Of a DNA stretch of 64,000 bases, positions 18,045-26,893 are shown one piece after another. The notes under the pieces are model-generated. The model made no database searches. It worked only from the letters and a program-made list of their open reading frames with translations, and was not told where the DNA came from. The DNA is from Aliishimia ponticola (lineage in GTDB: Bacteria > Pseudomonadota > Alphaproteobacteria > Rhodobacterales > Rhodobacteraceae), in NCBI RefSeq assembly GCF_004803475.1, contig NZ_SRKY01000001.1, positions 868,001 through 932,000 on the forward strand. Reading direction: 5' to 3'. The translations under genes and the position numbers were made by a program. Within the stretch, counting starts at the first letter, position 1, and the number at the start of each line of letters is the position of its first letter.

Positions 18045-18596
18045 ATGACGAACCCGAAAACCACTCCACGACAGCTTCGCGTTGCAGACCTGTCCGCAGC
18101 GCGCGAGCATGCGTTTGACCTGCGCCTCACCGCGCCGGAGACCGAAGCCATGCGCGACGCGCTGGACCTTCTGGACCTGCGCAAACCGCGCCTTGCAGGC
18201 ACATTGCGCCCGGTCGGCAAATCCGATTGGCAACTGGACGCCCAGATCGGCGCGACCGTGGTACAGCCCTGCGTCGCCACGTTGGAGCCGGTGACAACGC
18301 GCATCGATTCCGATCTGCGGCGGCTTTTTACCAAGCAATATGACGATCCGGGCGAAGAAGAAGTCGAAATGCCCGAAGACGACTCGGTCGAGCCGCTTGG
18401 CACCGAAATCGATCTTCTGGCGATCCTGACAGAGGCACTAAGCCTTGCACTGCCGCTTTATCCGCGCGCAGATGGGGCCGAAGATGTCACGATTCAGGTG
18501 ACCGAACCGGGCAAAAAAGCTATGACTGACGAAGACGCCCGGCCATTCGCGTCCCTGGCTGCGTTGAAGGACAAGTTGGGAACGCCGGAAAGCTGA
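18045..18596 (+). CDS. yceD: DUF177 (YceD-type) protein upstream of rpmF
   Basis: 183 residues from the ATG at 18045 (GGAAG upstream); longer in-frame starts overlap the bamE promoter. DUF177 signatures: 'QLRVADLSAAREHAFDLRLTAPE', 'GKSDWQLDAQIGATVVQPCVATLEPVTTRID' and the acidic C-terminal 'DLLAILTEALSLALPLYPRADGA'. In bacteria this protein is linked to 23S rRNA accumulation and sits before rpmF. First gene of the yceD-rpmF-plsX-fabH-ihfA-merR set. Confidence 0.88.
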   Translation: MTNPKTTPRQLRVADLSAAREHAFDLRLTAPETEAMRDALDLLDLRKPRLAGTLRPVGKSDWQLDAQIGATVVQPCVATLEPVTTRIDSDLRRLFTKQYDDPGEEEVEMPEDDSVEPLGTEIDLLAILTEALSLALPLYPRADGAEDVTIQVTEPGKKAMTDEDARPFASLAALKDKLGTPES

Positions 18597-18774
18597 AAAA
18601 GGCTCTTGCGAAATGCGCAAAGCTGACTATTTTGCGCCGCTCACGCATTTTAGGTTGGACATCCAGCGCCGGGTTGCGTTATCGCCCGCCAGTCTGAATG
18701 TCGAACTGTAACGAAAGCAATGGCCCCCAAGCGGAAGGATCCGCGCAGGTGGCCTCATCAGAAGGGCCAAAGCC

Positions 18775-18981
18775 ATGGCTGTGCAACAGAATAAGGTGTC
18801 CAAATCGCGCCGCAACAACCGCCGCGCGCATGACTCGCTGACACCTGCGAACCCGAACGAATGCCCCAACTGTGGGGAACTCAAGCGCCCGCACCACATC
18901 TGCGGCGCCTGCGGTCACTACGACGATAAAGAAATCGTTCCGTTGACCGAAGAAATTGATCTGGAAGACGACGCAGCCTAA
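18775..18981 (+). CDS. rpmF: 50S ribosomal protein L32
   Basis: 68 residues, '[20 protein letters not shown]' start and a CxxC...CxxC zinc ribbon (CPNCGE, CGACGHY), typical of bacterial L32. It lies 178 bases after yceD and 30 before plsX. The gap before it may hold its own promoter. Confidence 0.96.
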   Translation: MAVQQNKVSKSRRNNRRAHDSLTPANPNECPNCGELKRPHHICGACGHYDDKEIVPLTEEIDLEDDAA

Positions 18982-19011
18982 GGGCGAACCGCTTCGCACT
19001 AAAGGCATTCC

Positions 19012-20124
19012 ATGACGGCCGGGTCCGATCACAACCATCAAGCGAAGCAGGCGGTTATTCTGTCTGTTGATGCCATGGGGGGTGATCAGGGCCCGGCCGC
19101 CGTCATTGCGGGCTGCAATAAATCCGCAAGCAAGAATCCCGAGATTCGGTTCATCCTGCATGGCCCCCGCGAAGAGCTGGAGCCGCTGGTCAATCGCCGC
19201 AAGCACCTGCGCGAGCGCTGCGAGATTCGCGATGCGCAAGGCGTCGTGACGATGGAGGACAAGCCCAGCCACGTGGTGCGCCACGGCAAGGGCACCTCCA
19301 TGTGGTCGGCGCTGGACGCGGTGCGCAATGGCGAGGCCACGGTGGCCGTCAGTTGCGGCAATACCGGCGCGCTGATGGCGCTGTCGATGATCCGCCTGCG
19401 CAAGCTGCCGGGCGTCAACCGCCCCGCCATCGCGATTCTCTGGCCCAGCCGCAATCCGCAGGGCTTCAACGTCATGCTGGATGTGGGCGCCGATATCCGC
19501 GCCGATGAACAGGACTTGCTGCAATACGCCTTGATGGGCACGTCCTATGCGCGCAATGGCATGAACCTGCCACGCCCGCGTGTCGGGCTGCTGAATGTGG
19601 GTACCGAGGAACACAAGGGCCGGAGCGAGTTGAAAGAAGCCTATGAGCTGATCAGCGCGCAGGCCGGCCCGGCAGAGTTCGACTTTGTCGGCTTCGTCGA
19701 GGGCGGCGATATTCCGGGCGATATCTGCGACGTGATCGTCACCGACGGCTTCACCGGCAATGTCGCCATCAAGACAGGTGAAGGCACCGCCAGCCTGATC
19801 GGCGATCTGCTGAAAGAAGCCTTCCGCTACTCCCCGATGTCGCGCATCGCGGCGCTTCTGGCGCTGACCTCGTTGCGGCGGCTGCAAAAGCGTATCGACC
19901 CGCGAACGGTCAATGGCGGCGTCTTCCTTGGTTTGAACGGCACCGTGGTGAAATCCCATGGCTCGGCGGATGCGACGGGTGTCTCCGCCGCCGTGAAGCT
20001 TGCCTTCCAGCTTGCACATAGCGGGTTTACCGATAAGTTGGCATCCAGGCTGGCTGCGGCGACCGCGCCAGCCACACCGGACCCGGAAGCGGGCGGACCG
20101 GACCAGCGGGAGGCAGGCAAATGA
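19012..20124 (+). CDS. plsX: phosphate acyltransferase PlsX
   Basis: 370 residues. It makes acyl-phosphate from acyl-ACP for phospholipid synthesis. Signatures: 'SVDAMGGDQGPAAVIAG', 'SCGNTGALMALSMIRLRKLPGVNRPAIA', 'NVGTEEHKGR' and 'DIVTDGFTGN'-type motif (CDVIVTDGFTGNVAIKTGEG). Overlaps fabH by four bases (ATGA), suggesting coupled translation. Confidence 0.95.
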   Translation: MTAGSDHNHQAKQAVILSVDAMGGDQGPAAVIAGCNKSASKNPEIRFILHGPREELEPLVNRRKHLRERCEIRDAQGVVTMEDKPSHVVRHGKGTSMWSALDAVRNGEATVAVSCGNTGALMALSMIRLRKLPGVNRPAIAILWPSRNPQGFNVMLDVGADIRADEQDLLQYALMGTSYARNGMNLPRPRVGLLNVGTEEHKGRSELKEAYELISAQAGPAEFDFVGFVEGGDIPGDICDVIVTDGFTGNVAIKTGEGTASLIGDLLKEAFRYSPMSRIAALLALTSLRRLQKRIDPRTVNGGVFLGLNGTVVKSHGSADATGVSAAVKLAFQLAHSGFTDKLASRLAAATAPATPDPEAGGPDQREAGK

Positions 20125-21092
20125 CAATCCGTGCAGTTGTGCGTGGCGTGGGGCATTACCTGCCCGCACGGGTGGTCGAAAATTCCGAATTCGAAGCGAC
20201 GCTTGAGACCACGGATGAATGGATTCGCTCCCGCTCGGGGATCGAACGGCGGCATTTCGCCTCGGAGAACGAAACAACGTCCGAGATGGCCGTAAATGCC
20301 GCCAAGCGTGCGCTGGATATGGCCGGGCTGGACGCAAGCGATATCGACGCGATCATCGTCGCCACATCGACCCCGGACCTGACCTTCCCTTCTGCCGCCT
20401 CCATGGTGCAGGCGGGGCTTAAGATGACGCGCGGCTTTGCCTTCGACGTTCAGGCGGTTTGTGCGGGCTTCGTCTATGCGCTGGCCAATGCCAATGCGCT
20501 GATCGTGTCCGGACAGGCCAAGCGCGCGCTGATCATCGGCGCGGAAACCTTCAGCCGCATCATGGATTGGAAAGATCGGTCCACCTGCGTGCTGTTCGGC
20601 GATGGCGCGGGTGCGCTTGTGCTGGAAGCCAGCGAAGGCGACGGCACCAAGGCCGATCAGGGCATCCTGTCCACCGATCTCAATTCCGACGGACGCTACA
20701 AGGACTTGCTGTATGTCGATGGCGGGGTCTCTACCGGCACGACCGGACACCTGCGTATGCAAGGCAACGCGGTGTTCCGGCACGCGATCGAAAAACTCGC
20801 CGCCTCGGCAGAGTCTGCGATGTCGAAAGCAGGCGTGACCTCGGACGACATCGATTGGATCGTGCCGCATCAGGCCAATATCCGCATCATTCAGGGCACC
20901 GCCAAGAAGATGGGCGTGAGCATGGACAAGGTCATCGTGACCGTCCAGGACCACGGGAACACTTCTGCCGCGTCGATCCCGCTTGCCCTGTCGGTAGGAT
21001 TCGAACAGGGGCAAATCAAACCCGGCGATCTGATCGTCACCGAAGCGATTGGCGGCGGGCTTGCATGGGGTGCGGTGGTTTTACGCTGGTAA
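20121..21092 (+). CDS. fabH: 3-oxoacyl-ACP synthase III
   Basis: 323 residues. The catalytic triad is visible: C114 (QAVCAGF), H250 (PHQANIRI) and N280 (DHGNTSAAS). It condenses an acyl-CoA primer with malonyl-ACP to start fatty-acid synthesis. Operon position right after plsX is the classical arrangement. Confidence 0.96.
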   Translation: MTIRAVVRGVGHYLPARVVENSEFEATLETTDEWIRSRSGIERRHFASENETTSEMAVNAAKRALDMAGLDASDIDAIIVATSTPDLTFPSAASMVQAGLKMTRGFAFDVQAVCAGFVYALANANALIVSGQAKRALIIGAETFSRIMDWKDRSTCVLFGDGAGALVLEASEGDGTKADQGILSTDLNSDGRYKDLLYVDGGVSTGTTGHLRMQGNAVFRHAIEKLAASAESAMSKAGVTSDDIDWIVPHQANIRIIQGTAKKMGVSMDKVIVTVQDHGNTSAASIPLALSVGFEQGQIKPGDLIVTEAIGGGLAWGAVVLRW

Positions 21093-21180
21093 ATTCCCGT
21101 AATGCTTGCAAAACGCCGGTACCCGGCATTGACTCAACTTTCCTGCCGACACTAAAGTGCCGAAAAGACAGGGGGATAGG

Positions 21181-21483
21181 ATGTCCGGGAAGACAGTGAC
21201 TCGTATGGAATTGAGCGAAGCGGTGTTCCGTGAAGTCGGTCTGTCACGGAACGAAAGCGCCCAGCTTGTCGAAAGCGTGCTTGAGCACATGTCCGAAGCG
21301 CTGGTGCGCGGCGAGCAGGTCAAGATTTCCTCGTTCGGGACGTTCTCTGTCCGTGAAAAAAGCGCGCGTATGGGCCGCAATCCCAAGACCGGCGAAGAGG
21401 TTCCGATCAACCCGCGCCGCGTTCTGACCTTCCGGCCCTCGCATCTGATGAAAGACCGGGTTGCCGCTGGCAACAAACGCTAA
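21181..21483 (+). CDS. ihfA: integration host factor, alpha subunit
   Basis: 100 residues from the ATG at 21181, preceded by GGGGGA. HU/IHF fold: '[67 protein letters not shown]', with the DNA-bending arm at '[23 protein letters not shown]'. A sharp DNA-bending architectural protein. It lies three bases before the merR gene. Confidence 0.93.
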   Translation: MSGKTVTRMELSEAVFREVGLSRNESAQLVESVLEHMSEALVRGEQVKISSFGTFSVREKSARMGRNPKTGEEVPINPRRVLTFRPSHLMKDRVAAGNKR

Positions 21484-21486
21484 CCC

Positions 21487-22665
21487 ATGACAGAGAGCAA
21501 ATCCCCAGACGCTTTTCGCACCATTTCCGAGGTTGCGGAGTGGCTCGGGGTTCAGCCGCATGTCTTGCGGTTTTGGGAATCCAAGTTCAGTCAGGTCAAA
21601 CCGGTGAAACGCGCCGGGGGGCGACGCTATTACCGGCCCGCCGATATGCTGCTTCTGGGCGGGATCAAGAAGCTGCTGCACGAAGACGGGCTGACGATCA
21701 AAGGCGCTCAGAAGATCCTGCGCGAAGAAGGCATGGCCCATGTGTCGCGCCTGTCGCAAGCGCTGGATGCGGAAAGCGCCGCGCTGTCTGACGGTGCGAT
21801 TGACGGGGTGTTCGAAGCCTCTGCCGAGCCTGCGGACCCTGTTGCGGCCCCGGACCCTGTGGCACCTGTCGCGGACGAACCGGCGCCCGACGCGCCAGCG
21901 GTGGAAACGCCCGCCGATACGCAGACCCCGGTCCCCTCCTTCATGCGTTCGGCAGATCCGACGACGCCAGAACCCGCACCGGCGCAAGGCGATATGTCTG
22001 CACCCGCAGATTTCGCCCCTGCTCCTACCCCTGCCCCGCGGGAAGAGGCCGCCCCGGCCCCTGCCGCGTTGCAGGACAGTCCCGCAGAGGAGCCGTTGCC
22101 GGAAGAGACCTTGGCCGAAATCCCCACCCTCGCCCCCGATCTGGACGACGAGGTGGTCCCGGAGAAACCGCCAGAGGCGCTGAATACACCGCTTGGCGCA
22201 CCTGCGGCCCCGCTCCCCGACCCCGTAGAGCTTGCCACGCCGTCAGACGCGCCCGAAGCTGCGCCTGCTGGGCCTGCTGAGCCTGCCGAGGCAAAGCTGG
22301 CACCGATCCCGGACGTTGCTGAGACCCCGATGCAGGTTGCGGACGAAGCCCCTGCGCCGATGGAGATGGACCTCCAACCGGCTCAGGACGCCCCGGAAGG
22401 GCCTGCCGACATCGAACCGGCAATGCTGGACAGCGCAGAGCCTGAGCCAACCGAAGCCGCCCCGGCAGAGCCCGAAGCGCCCAAGCCCATTGTCATCGAT
22501 ATGCCCGACCCGGACGAGGCCAGCTTTGAGGTCGCGCCCGCCGTTTTGACGGCTGCCTTCGGTGCCAAAACGCTGACACCGGCGCAACGCCGCGACGTGA
22601 CACCGTTGGTTGCCCGGCTTGCCGCACTGCGTGACAGGATGGCTGCGGAACGCGGACGGCGATAA
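21487..22665 (+). CDS. MerR-family regulator with a long Ala/Pro/Glu-rich tail
   Basis: 392 residues. Residues ~10-85 are a MerR winged helix ('[53 protein letters not shown]'). Residues ~105-350 are low-complexity Ala/Pro/Asp/Glu with many short imperfect repeats, and the C-terminal ~40 residues are structured again ([28 protein letters not shown]). A MerR gene right after ihfA is conserved in Rhodobacteraceae; its target is unknown. The acidic tail may be a flexible linker. Confidence 0.85.
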   Translation: MTESKSPDAFRTISEVAEWLGVQPHVLRFWESKFSQVKPVKRAGGRRYYRPADMLLLGGIKKLLHEDGLTIKGAQKILREEGMAHVSRLSQALDAESAALSDGAIDGVFEASAEPADPVAAPDPVAPVADEPAPDAPAVETPADTQTPVPSFMRSADPTTPEPAPAQGDMSAPADFAPAPTPAPREEAAPAPAALQDSPAEEPLPEETLAEIPTLAPDLDDEVVPEKPPEALNTPLGAPAAPLPDPVELATPSDAPEAAPAGPAEPAEAKLAPIPDVAETPMQVADEAPAPMEMDLQPAQDAPEGPADIEPAMLDSAEPEPTEAAPAEPEAPKPIVIDMPDPDEASFEVAPAVLTAAFGAKTLTPAQRRDVTPLVARLAALRDRMAAERGRR

Positions 22666-22719
22666 CGTGTCGTTTCCCTCTTGCCACGACCGACAGATAG
22701 GATATGAACCCCCTCAATT

Positions 22720-22796
22720 CGGGCTATGGCGCAGCCTGGTAGCGCGTCCGTCTGGGGGACGGAAGGTCGCAGGTTCGAGTCCTGCTAGCCCGACCA
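22720..22796 (+). tRNA. tRNA-Pro (anticodon GGG)
   Basis: 77 bases with encoded CCA. Acceptor CGGGCTA/TAGCCCG, anticodon loop TGGGGGA in a CCGTC/GACGG stem, T-loop TTCGAGT. Confidence 0.96.
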
Positions 22797-22840
22797 AATC
22801 TACCCCTCTCCGGCCCCTGAACATCTGTTAAGGGGTGACG

Positions 22841-23920
22841 ATGTCCGGAGTACTTCCAAATCAGCACATCCAGCGGATGATCGCCGAAGGCCAGATCGGC
22901 ACCGGCACACCGCTTGCCGAAGGGCAAATCCAACCCGCCAGCCTTGATCTGCGCCTTGGAACCGTCGCGCACCGCGTGCGGGCCTCGTTTCTGGCCGGTC
23001 ACGGGCGCAGCGTCGAAGATCGCCTGCAAGAATTCGAAATGCACCGCATCGACCTGAGCCAAGGCGCGGTGCTGGAAAAGGGCTGTGTGTATGTCGTCCC
23101 GCTGATGGAAGACCTCGCCCTGCCGGCGGGAATCAGCGCCGTCGCGAATGCCAAAAGCTCTACCGGGCGGCTTGATCTTCTGACCCGCACCATTACCGAT
23201 GGCGGCAGCGAATTCGATCGCGTTGCCGAAGGCTATACCGGACGGCTCTATGCAGAAATCTGCCCACGCAGTTTCTCGGTACTGGTGCGCCCCGGAATGC
23301 GGCTGAACCAGATCCGGTTCCGATCCGGCCATGCGGTTTTAAGCGATGACGAACTGACCGCGCTGCATACCTCCACACCGCTGGTCGATGGCACCGCGAT
23401 GATCGATGACGGCCTCGGCTTTTCCGTCGACCTGAAACTGCCCGGCTCGACCCTTGTGGGGTATCGCGCAAAGCCGCATACCGGCGTGATCGACCTTGAC
23501 CGGATCGGGGAATACGACCCCCGCGCCTATTGGGAAGAGGTCCATGCCGAGAACGGGCAGATCATCCTCGACCCCGGTGCGTTCTACATTCTGGTGAGCC
23601 GCGAGGCGGTGCATATCCCGCCCGACTACGCCGCCGAAATGGCCCCCTATCTGGCAATGGTGGGGGAGTTCCGCGTGCATTATGCGGGGTTCTTTGATCC
23701 CGGTTTCGGGCATGACGCGGCGGGCGGCACCGGTTCACGAGGCGTGCTGGAAGTGCGCTGCCACGAAGCCCCTTTCGTTCTGGAACATGGGCAAATCGTT
23801 GGCCGGCTGGTCTATGAGAAAATGGCCGAAGCCCCCACCCAGCTTTACGGGCGCGAGATCAAATCCAACTATCAGGGACAGGGCTTGAAACTGTCCAAGC
23901 ACTTCAAAACACCCGCGTAA
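22841..23920 (+). CDS. dcd: dCTP deaminase, double-domain form
   Basis: 359 residues from the ATG at 22841 (AAGGGG upstream; an in-frame GTG at 22835 is less likely). About twice the length of ordinary Dcd. The first half has 'QPASLDLRLG', the trimer-type active-site motif NAKSSTGRLDL and 'GYTGRLYAEICPRSFSVLVRPGMRLNQIRF'. The second half repeats the fold from about residue 185 ('FSVDLKL', 'PYLAMVGEFRVHYAGFFDPGFG', 'LEVRCHEAPFVLEHGQIVGRLVYEKM'). It deaminates dCTP to dUTP for dTMP synthesis. This long form occurs in alphaproteobacteria. Confidence 0.88.
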   Translation: MSGVLPNQHIQRMIAEGQIGTGTPLAEGQIQPASLDLRLGTVAHRVRASFLAGHGRSVEDRLQEFEMHRIDLSQGAVLEKGCVYVVPLMEDLALPAGISAVANAKSSTGRLDLLTRTITDGGSEFDRVAEGYTGRLYAEICPRSFSVLVRPGMRLNQIRFRSGHAVLSDDELTALHTSTPLVDGTAMIDDGLGFSVDLKLPGSTLVGYRAKPHTGVIDLDRIGEYDPRAYWEEVHAENGQIILDPGAFYILVSREAVHIPPDYAAEMAPYLAMVGEFRVHYAGFFDPGFGHDAAGGTGSRGVLEVRCHEAPFVLEHGQIVGRLVYEKMAEAPTQLYGREIKSNYQGQGLKLSKHFKTPA

Positions 23921-23940
23921 TTCGCGTGGGGCTGACGAAC

Positions 23941-24165
23941 GTGCATCTGCTCTACGGAATGCTTGTTTGCGCCTTTGGGCCTGTCATTTTGATGGTCGTC
24001 TACGCCCTGTTCACTGGGCAGCTGCGATATTTCTTTTCAAACAAGGACATCGCGCGCGACAGGATCGCCACATCGCGCGTCATGCGTATTTTGGGCAAAG
24101 TCGCAGTGATCGGGTTCCTGATCTACTGCGGCCTGCTCGCCGTTCTGGTTGCTACCAGCTTATGA
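23941..24165 (+). CDS. small two-helix membrane protein, unknown function
   Basis: 74 residues from GTG 23941 (GGGG nine bases upstream; an alternative GTG at 23926 exists). Two hydrophobic helices: MLVCAFGPVILMVVYALF and VAVIGFLIYCGLLAVLVATSL, with a basic loop between them containing FFSNKDIARDRIATSR. It follows dcd closely and may be co-transcribed. No family recognised. Confidence 0.5.
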   Translation: MHLLYGMLVCAFGPVILMVVYALFTGQLRYFFSNKDIARDRIATSRVMRILGKVAVIGFLIYCGLLAVLVATSL

Positions 24166-24179
24166 TCCGCGCATTTGCT

Positions 24180-24392
24180 TCAGTCTGAGCGCTGCTCTTC
24201 CGCGGCCCGGCGCGCGCGCCGCTCAGCCCGAATGCGATCACGCTCACTGGTATCGCGGGGCGCATTGCCCCCGGCTGTCTTCTTCGGTCTGCGCATCTGC
24301 CCGACCTTGTTGATCCCGACATTCATGCCCTTGTTGACCGCCTTGCGGATGAACATGCGCATGATCATGTTCGCGAGTTGGTTCATATTCAT
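24180..24392 (-). CDS. small basic hypothetical protein after scpB
   Basis: 70 residues; ATG 24392 has AGGA eight bases upstream. Met-rich N-terminal helix (MNMNQLANMIMRMFIRKAVNKGMNVG) and a very basic C-terminal tail (RRPKKTAGG...RRARRAAEEQ). Last gene of the dgt-argS-SPOR-nagZ-scpA-scpB set. Function unknown; the charged tail suggests nucleic-acid or membrane contact. Confidence 0.55.
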   Translation of the reverse strand: MNMNQLANMIMRMFIRKAVNKGMNVGINKVGQMRRPKKTAGGNAPRDTSERDRIRAERRARRAAEEQRSD

Positions 24393-24455
24393 CGATTAAT
24401 TCCTGCTGCCTCGCATGCCTGTATAGCAGGTATTGTGGCAAATTTCAGGACCATC

Positions 24456-25109
24456 TTAATCCTCGAAGAGTTCGGACTGCCCCTCGACCGCTTGATCGTC
24501 CTCGTCATCCTGATCGCTGACCGTCACCCCAAGCGGCGGGCGGTTCTCCAACAGTCCGGCCGACCGCAGTTCTTTCAGCCCCGGCAGATCGCGCGCGTTC
24601 TCCAGCCCGAAGTGATCAAGGAAGGTTGGCGTCACCACGAAGGTCACGGGCCGCCCCGGCGTCATCTTGCGCCGACCAAAGCGGATCCACTCAAGCTCCA
24701 GCAACTGATCCACCGTCCCCCGGCTGACAGACACGCCGCGGATTTCCTCGATCTCTGCCCGCGTGACCGGTTGATGATAGGCAATGATCGCCAGCGTTTC
24801 GATCGCGGCACGGCTGAGCTTGCGTGTCTCCACCGTTTCCTTTTGCATCAGGAAGCCAAGGTCCGACGCCGTGCGCATCGCCCAGGCATCGCCCACCCGC
24901 ACCACATGCACGCCGCGCCCCTCATAGCGTTTGCGCAGATAGACCAGCGCCTCCGCCGCGTCGCAGCCATGCGGCATCCGGGCCTCAAGCTCTGCTGTCG
25001 TGACCGGCTCTGCCGTCGCAAAGAGGATCGCTTCGACCATACGCTCCTGTTCGGCCATGGGCGGCGCATCGAACAGGCTTTCTTCTTTCTCTTCAGGGAT
25101 GTCCGACAT
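24456..25109 (-). CDS. scpB: segregation and condensation protein B
   Basis: 217 residues, two winged-helix domains: '[23 protein letters not shown]' and '[26 protein letters not shown]'-type segment with '[40 protein letters not shown]'. ScpB dimers join ScpA and Smc in the bacterial condensin. Starts two bases before the scpA stop end, so translation is coupled. The C-terminus is acidic. Confidence 0.93.
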   Translation of the reverse strand: [217 protein letters not shown]

Positions 25110-25110
25110 G

Positions 25111-25896
25111 TTATTGATCCTTCTTTCGAATTTGGATCGGGGCGAATGTCTCAGATTGCCGGATCACCAGTTTACCTTCCTTAACAAGCTCAAGCGAGGC
25201 GGCAAACGTGGCCGCCGTGGCCGAGCGGCGCTTGACCGGATCGGATTCCCAGCCTTCCGGCAGAAAGGAAACGATGTCTGCCCAATCCCCGGCAAAGCCA
25301 ATCAATCCGCGCATCCGCTCCAACGCCTGTTCCATCGTGAACACCCGGTCGCGATCCATCACGAAGGGACGGAATTCATCCTTTGTACGGATACGCGCAT
25401 AGGCTTGCATCAGATCGAGAAGCGTCGCCGTGTAAGTCACTTTACGCACGCGGCTTACATCTGTTGTGATACCGCGCGCAAAGAAGTCCCGCCCCAACTG
25501 GTCGCGGGCCATAAGCCGCGCCGCGCTTTCCCGCATGGCCTGCAAACGTTCCAACTGAAACGCCAGATGTGCGGCCAGTTCTTCGCCCGAGGGCCCCTCG
25601 TCCTTGGGGTCCGGCGGCAGCAAGAGCCGCGATTTGAGAAAGGCAAGCCACGCCGCCATCACAAGGTAGTCTGCGGCAAGCTCCAACCGAAGCTGCTTGG
25701 CTTTTTCAACGAAAACAAGGTATTGGCGCGCCAGTTGCAGAATGGAAATCTGCCGCAGGTCAAGTTTCTGGGTCCGCCCCAATGTCAGCAACAGGTCGAG
25801 CGGCCCTTCGAACCCCTCGACATCGACAATCAGCGCCTCTGCCGCGAGACGCTCATTCACCGATAACTTGTCTTCCTGAAACTCGTTGTCAGACAT
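25111..25896 (-). CDS. scpA: segregation and condensation protein A (kleisin)
   Basis: 261 residues. N-terminal kleisin motif 'VDVEGFEGPLDLLLTLGRTQKLDLRQISILQLARQYL', 'AADYLVMAAWLAFLKSRLLLP', and a C-terminal winged helix ('TAATFAASLELVKEGKLVIRQSETFAPIQI'). It bridges Smc heads with ScpB. Overlaps the end of nagZ by 8 bases. Confidence 0.93.
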   Translation of the reverse strand: MSDNEFQEDKLSVNERLAAEALIVDVEGFEGPLDLLLTLGRTQKLDLRQISILQLARQYLVFVEKAKQLRLELAADYLVMAAWLAFLKSRLLLPPDPKDEGPSGEELAAHLAFQLERLQAMRESAARLMARDQLGRDFFARGITTDVSRVRKVTYTATLLDLMQAYARIRTKDEFRPFVMDRDRVFTMEQALERMRGLIGFAGDWADIVSFLPEGWESDPVKRRSATAATFAASLELVKEGKLVIRQSETFAPIQIRKKDQ

Positions 25897-26893
25897 TCAA
25901 AGCCCCGCCCAGAAGCGCCTCAAGTTCGGCCTCCATGGCGGGAATGTCAATTGCCCCCTCGGGCTTTCGCGCGGCTTCGGCAGCTTCGGCGCGGGCTTGG
26001 GCCGCGTCGCTCATCTGGCCTGCGGCTTCGGCAACCTCGCGGCGCTGCGCGAATGTGTCGTTGCAATGCAGAACCACATCGCAGCCCGCATCCAGCGATT
26101 GACGCGACAGATCGGCAAGCGAACCGCTCAGCGCCTTCATGGAAATATCGTCGGTCATCAGCAGCCCGTCGAACCCGATTTCCGTCCGGATCATGTCGAT
26201 CGTTTTGGGACACAGGGTCGCCGGAAGATCGCTGATCGCGGAATAGACAAGATGCGCGGTCATCGCCATCGCCTCGCCTGCAAGGGCTTGAAAAGGCTGG
26301 AAGTCGCTGTCGCGCAGCGCGTCCAGAGAGGCAGACACAACGGGCAGATCGAAATGCGAATCCTGCTGGGCGCGGCCATGCCCCGGAATGTGCTTGATCA
26401 CGGGCATCACGCCGCCGTCGCGCAGCCCGTCCGCTGTGGCCAGACCATTGGCGATGACCTGCTCGGCAGACGTGCCATAGCAACGGTTATGCAGGAATGG
26501 ATGCGTGTCCGGGCGCGCCACATCCAAAGTCGGGATGCAGTTGCTATCAAGGCCGATGGACAACAGCTCATCCGCCATGATCCGTGCGCGCAGATACATT
26601 GCCCGCACCGGATCGCTGGCCGCGTTGATGAAATCAAGCGGCGCGGACCATTCCCGCCATTGCGGCGCGCGCAGGCGCTGAACGCGCCCACCTTCCTGAT
26701 CGATGGTGATCAAACAGTTGCGCCCGACAGCCTCCCGCAGGGAGTCGCACAGGGTATGCACCTGTTCCGGCGTCTCAATATGGCGCGCGAACAGGATGAA
26801 TCCAAAGGGATTAACCTCTCTGAACAGCGCGCGTTCATCTTCGTTAAGGGTCGGCCCGTCCGTGGAAAGGATGCAGGCCCCGTATCGGCTCAT
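25889..26893 (-). CDS. nagZ: beta-N-acetylhexosaminidase (GH3, NagZ)
   Basis: 334 residues from the ATG at 26893, overlapping the SPOR stop (ATGA). GH3 features: 'FGFILFARHIETPEQV', 'ITIDQEGGRVQRL', the KHIPGHG catalytic-loop motif (KHIPGHGRAQQDSHFDLPVV) and 'LLMTDDISMKAL' with the nucleophile Asp. Cytosolic enzyme that removes GlcNAc from recycled muropeptides and is linked to AmpC induction in other bacteria. Confidence 0.93.
   Translation of the reverse strand: MSRYGACILSTDGPTLNEDERALFREVNPFGFILFARHIETPEQVHTLCDSLREAVGRNCLITIDQEGGRVQRLRAPQWREWSAPLDFINAASDPVRAMYLRARIMADELLSIGLDSNCIPTLDVARPDTHPFLHNRCYGTSAEQVIANGLATADGLRDGGVMPVIKHIPGHGRAQQDSHFDLPVVSASLDALRDSDFQPFQALAGEAMAMTAHLVYSAISDLPATLCPKTIDMIRTEIGFDGLLMTDDISMKALSGSLADLSRQSLDAGCDVVLHCNDTFAQRREVAEAAGQMSDAAQARAEAAEAARKPEGAIDIPAMEAELEALLGGALNV

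Noticed and set aside
21790-22540. Repetitive DNA in the MerR gene as a minisatellite
   Set aside because: The Ala/Pro/Glu codon bias explains it; there is no constant unit length.
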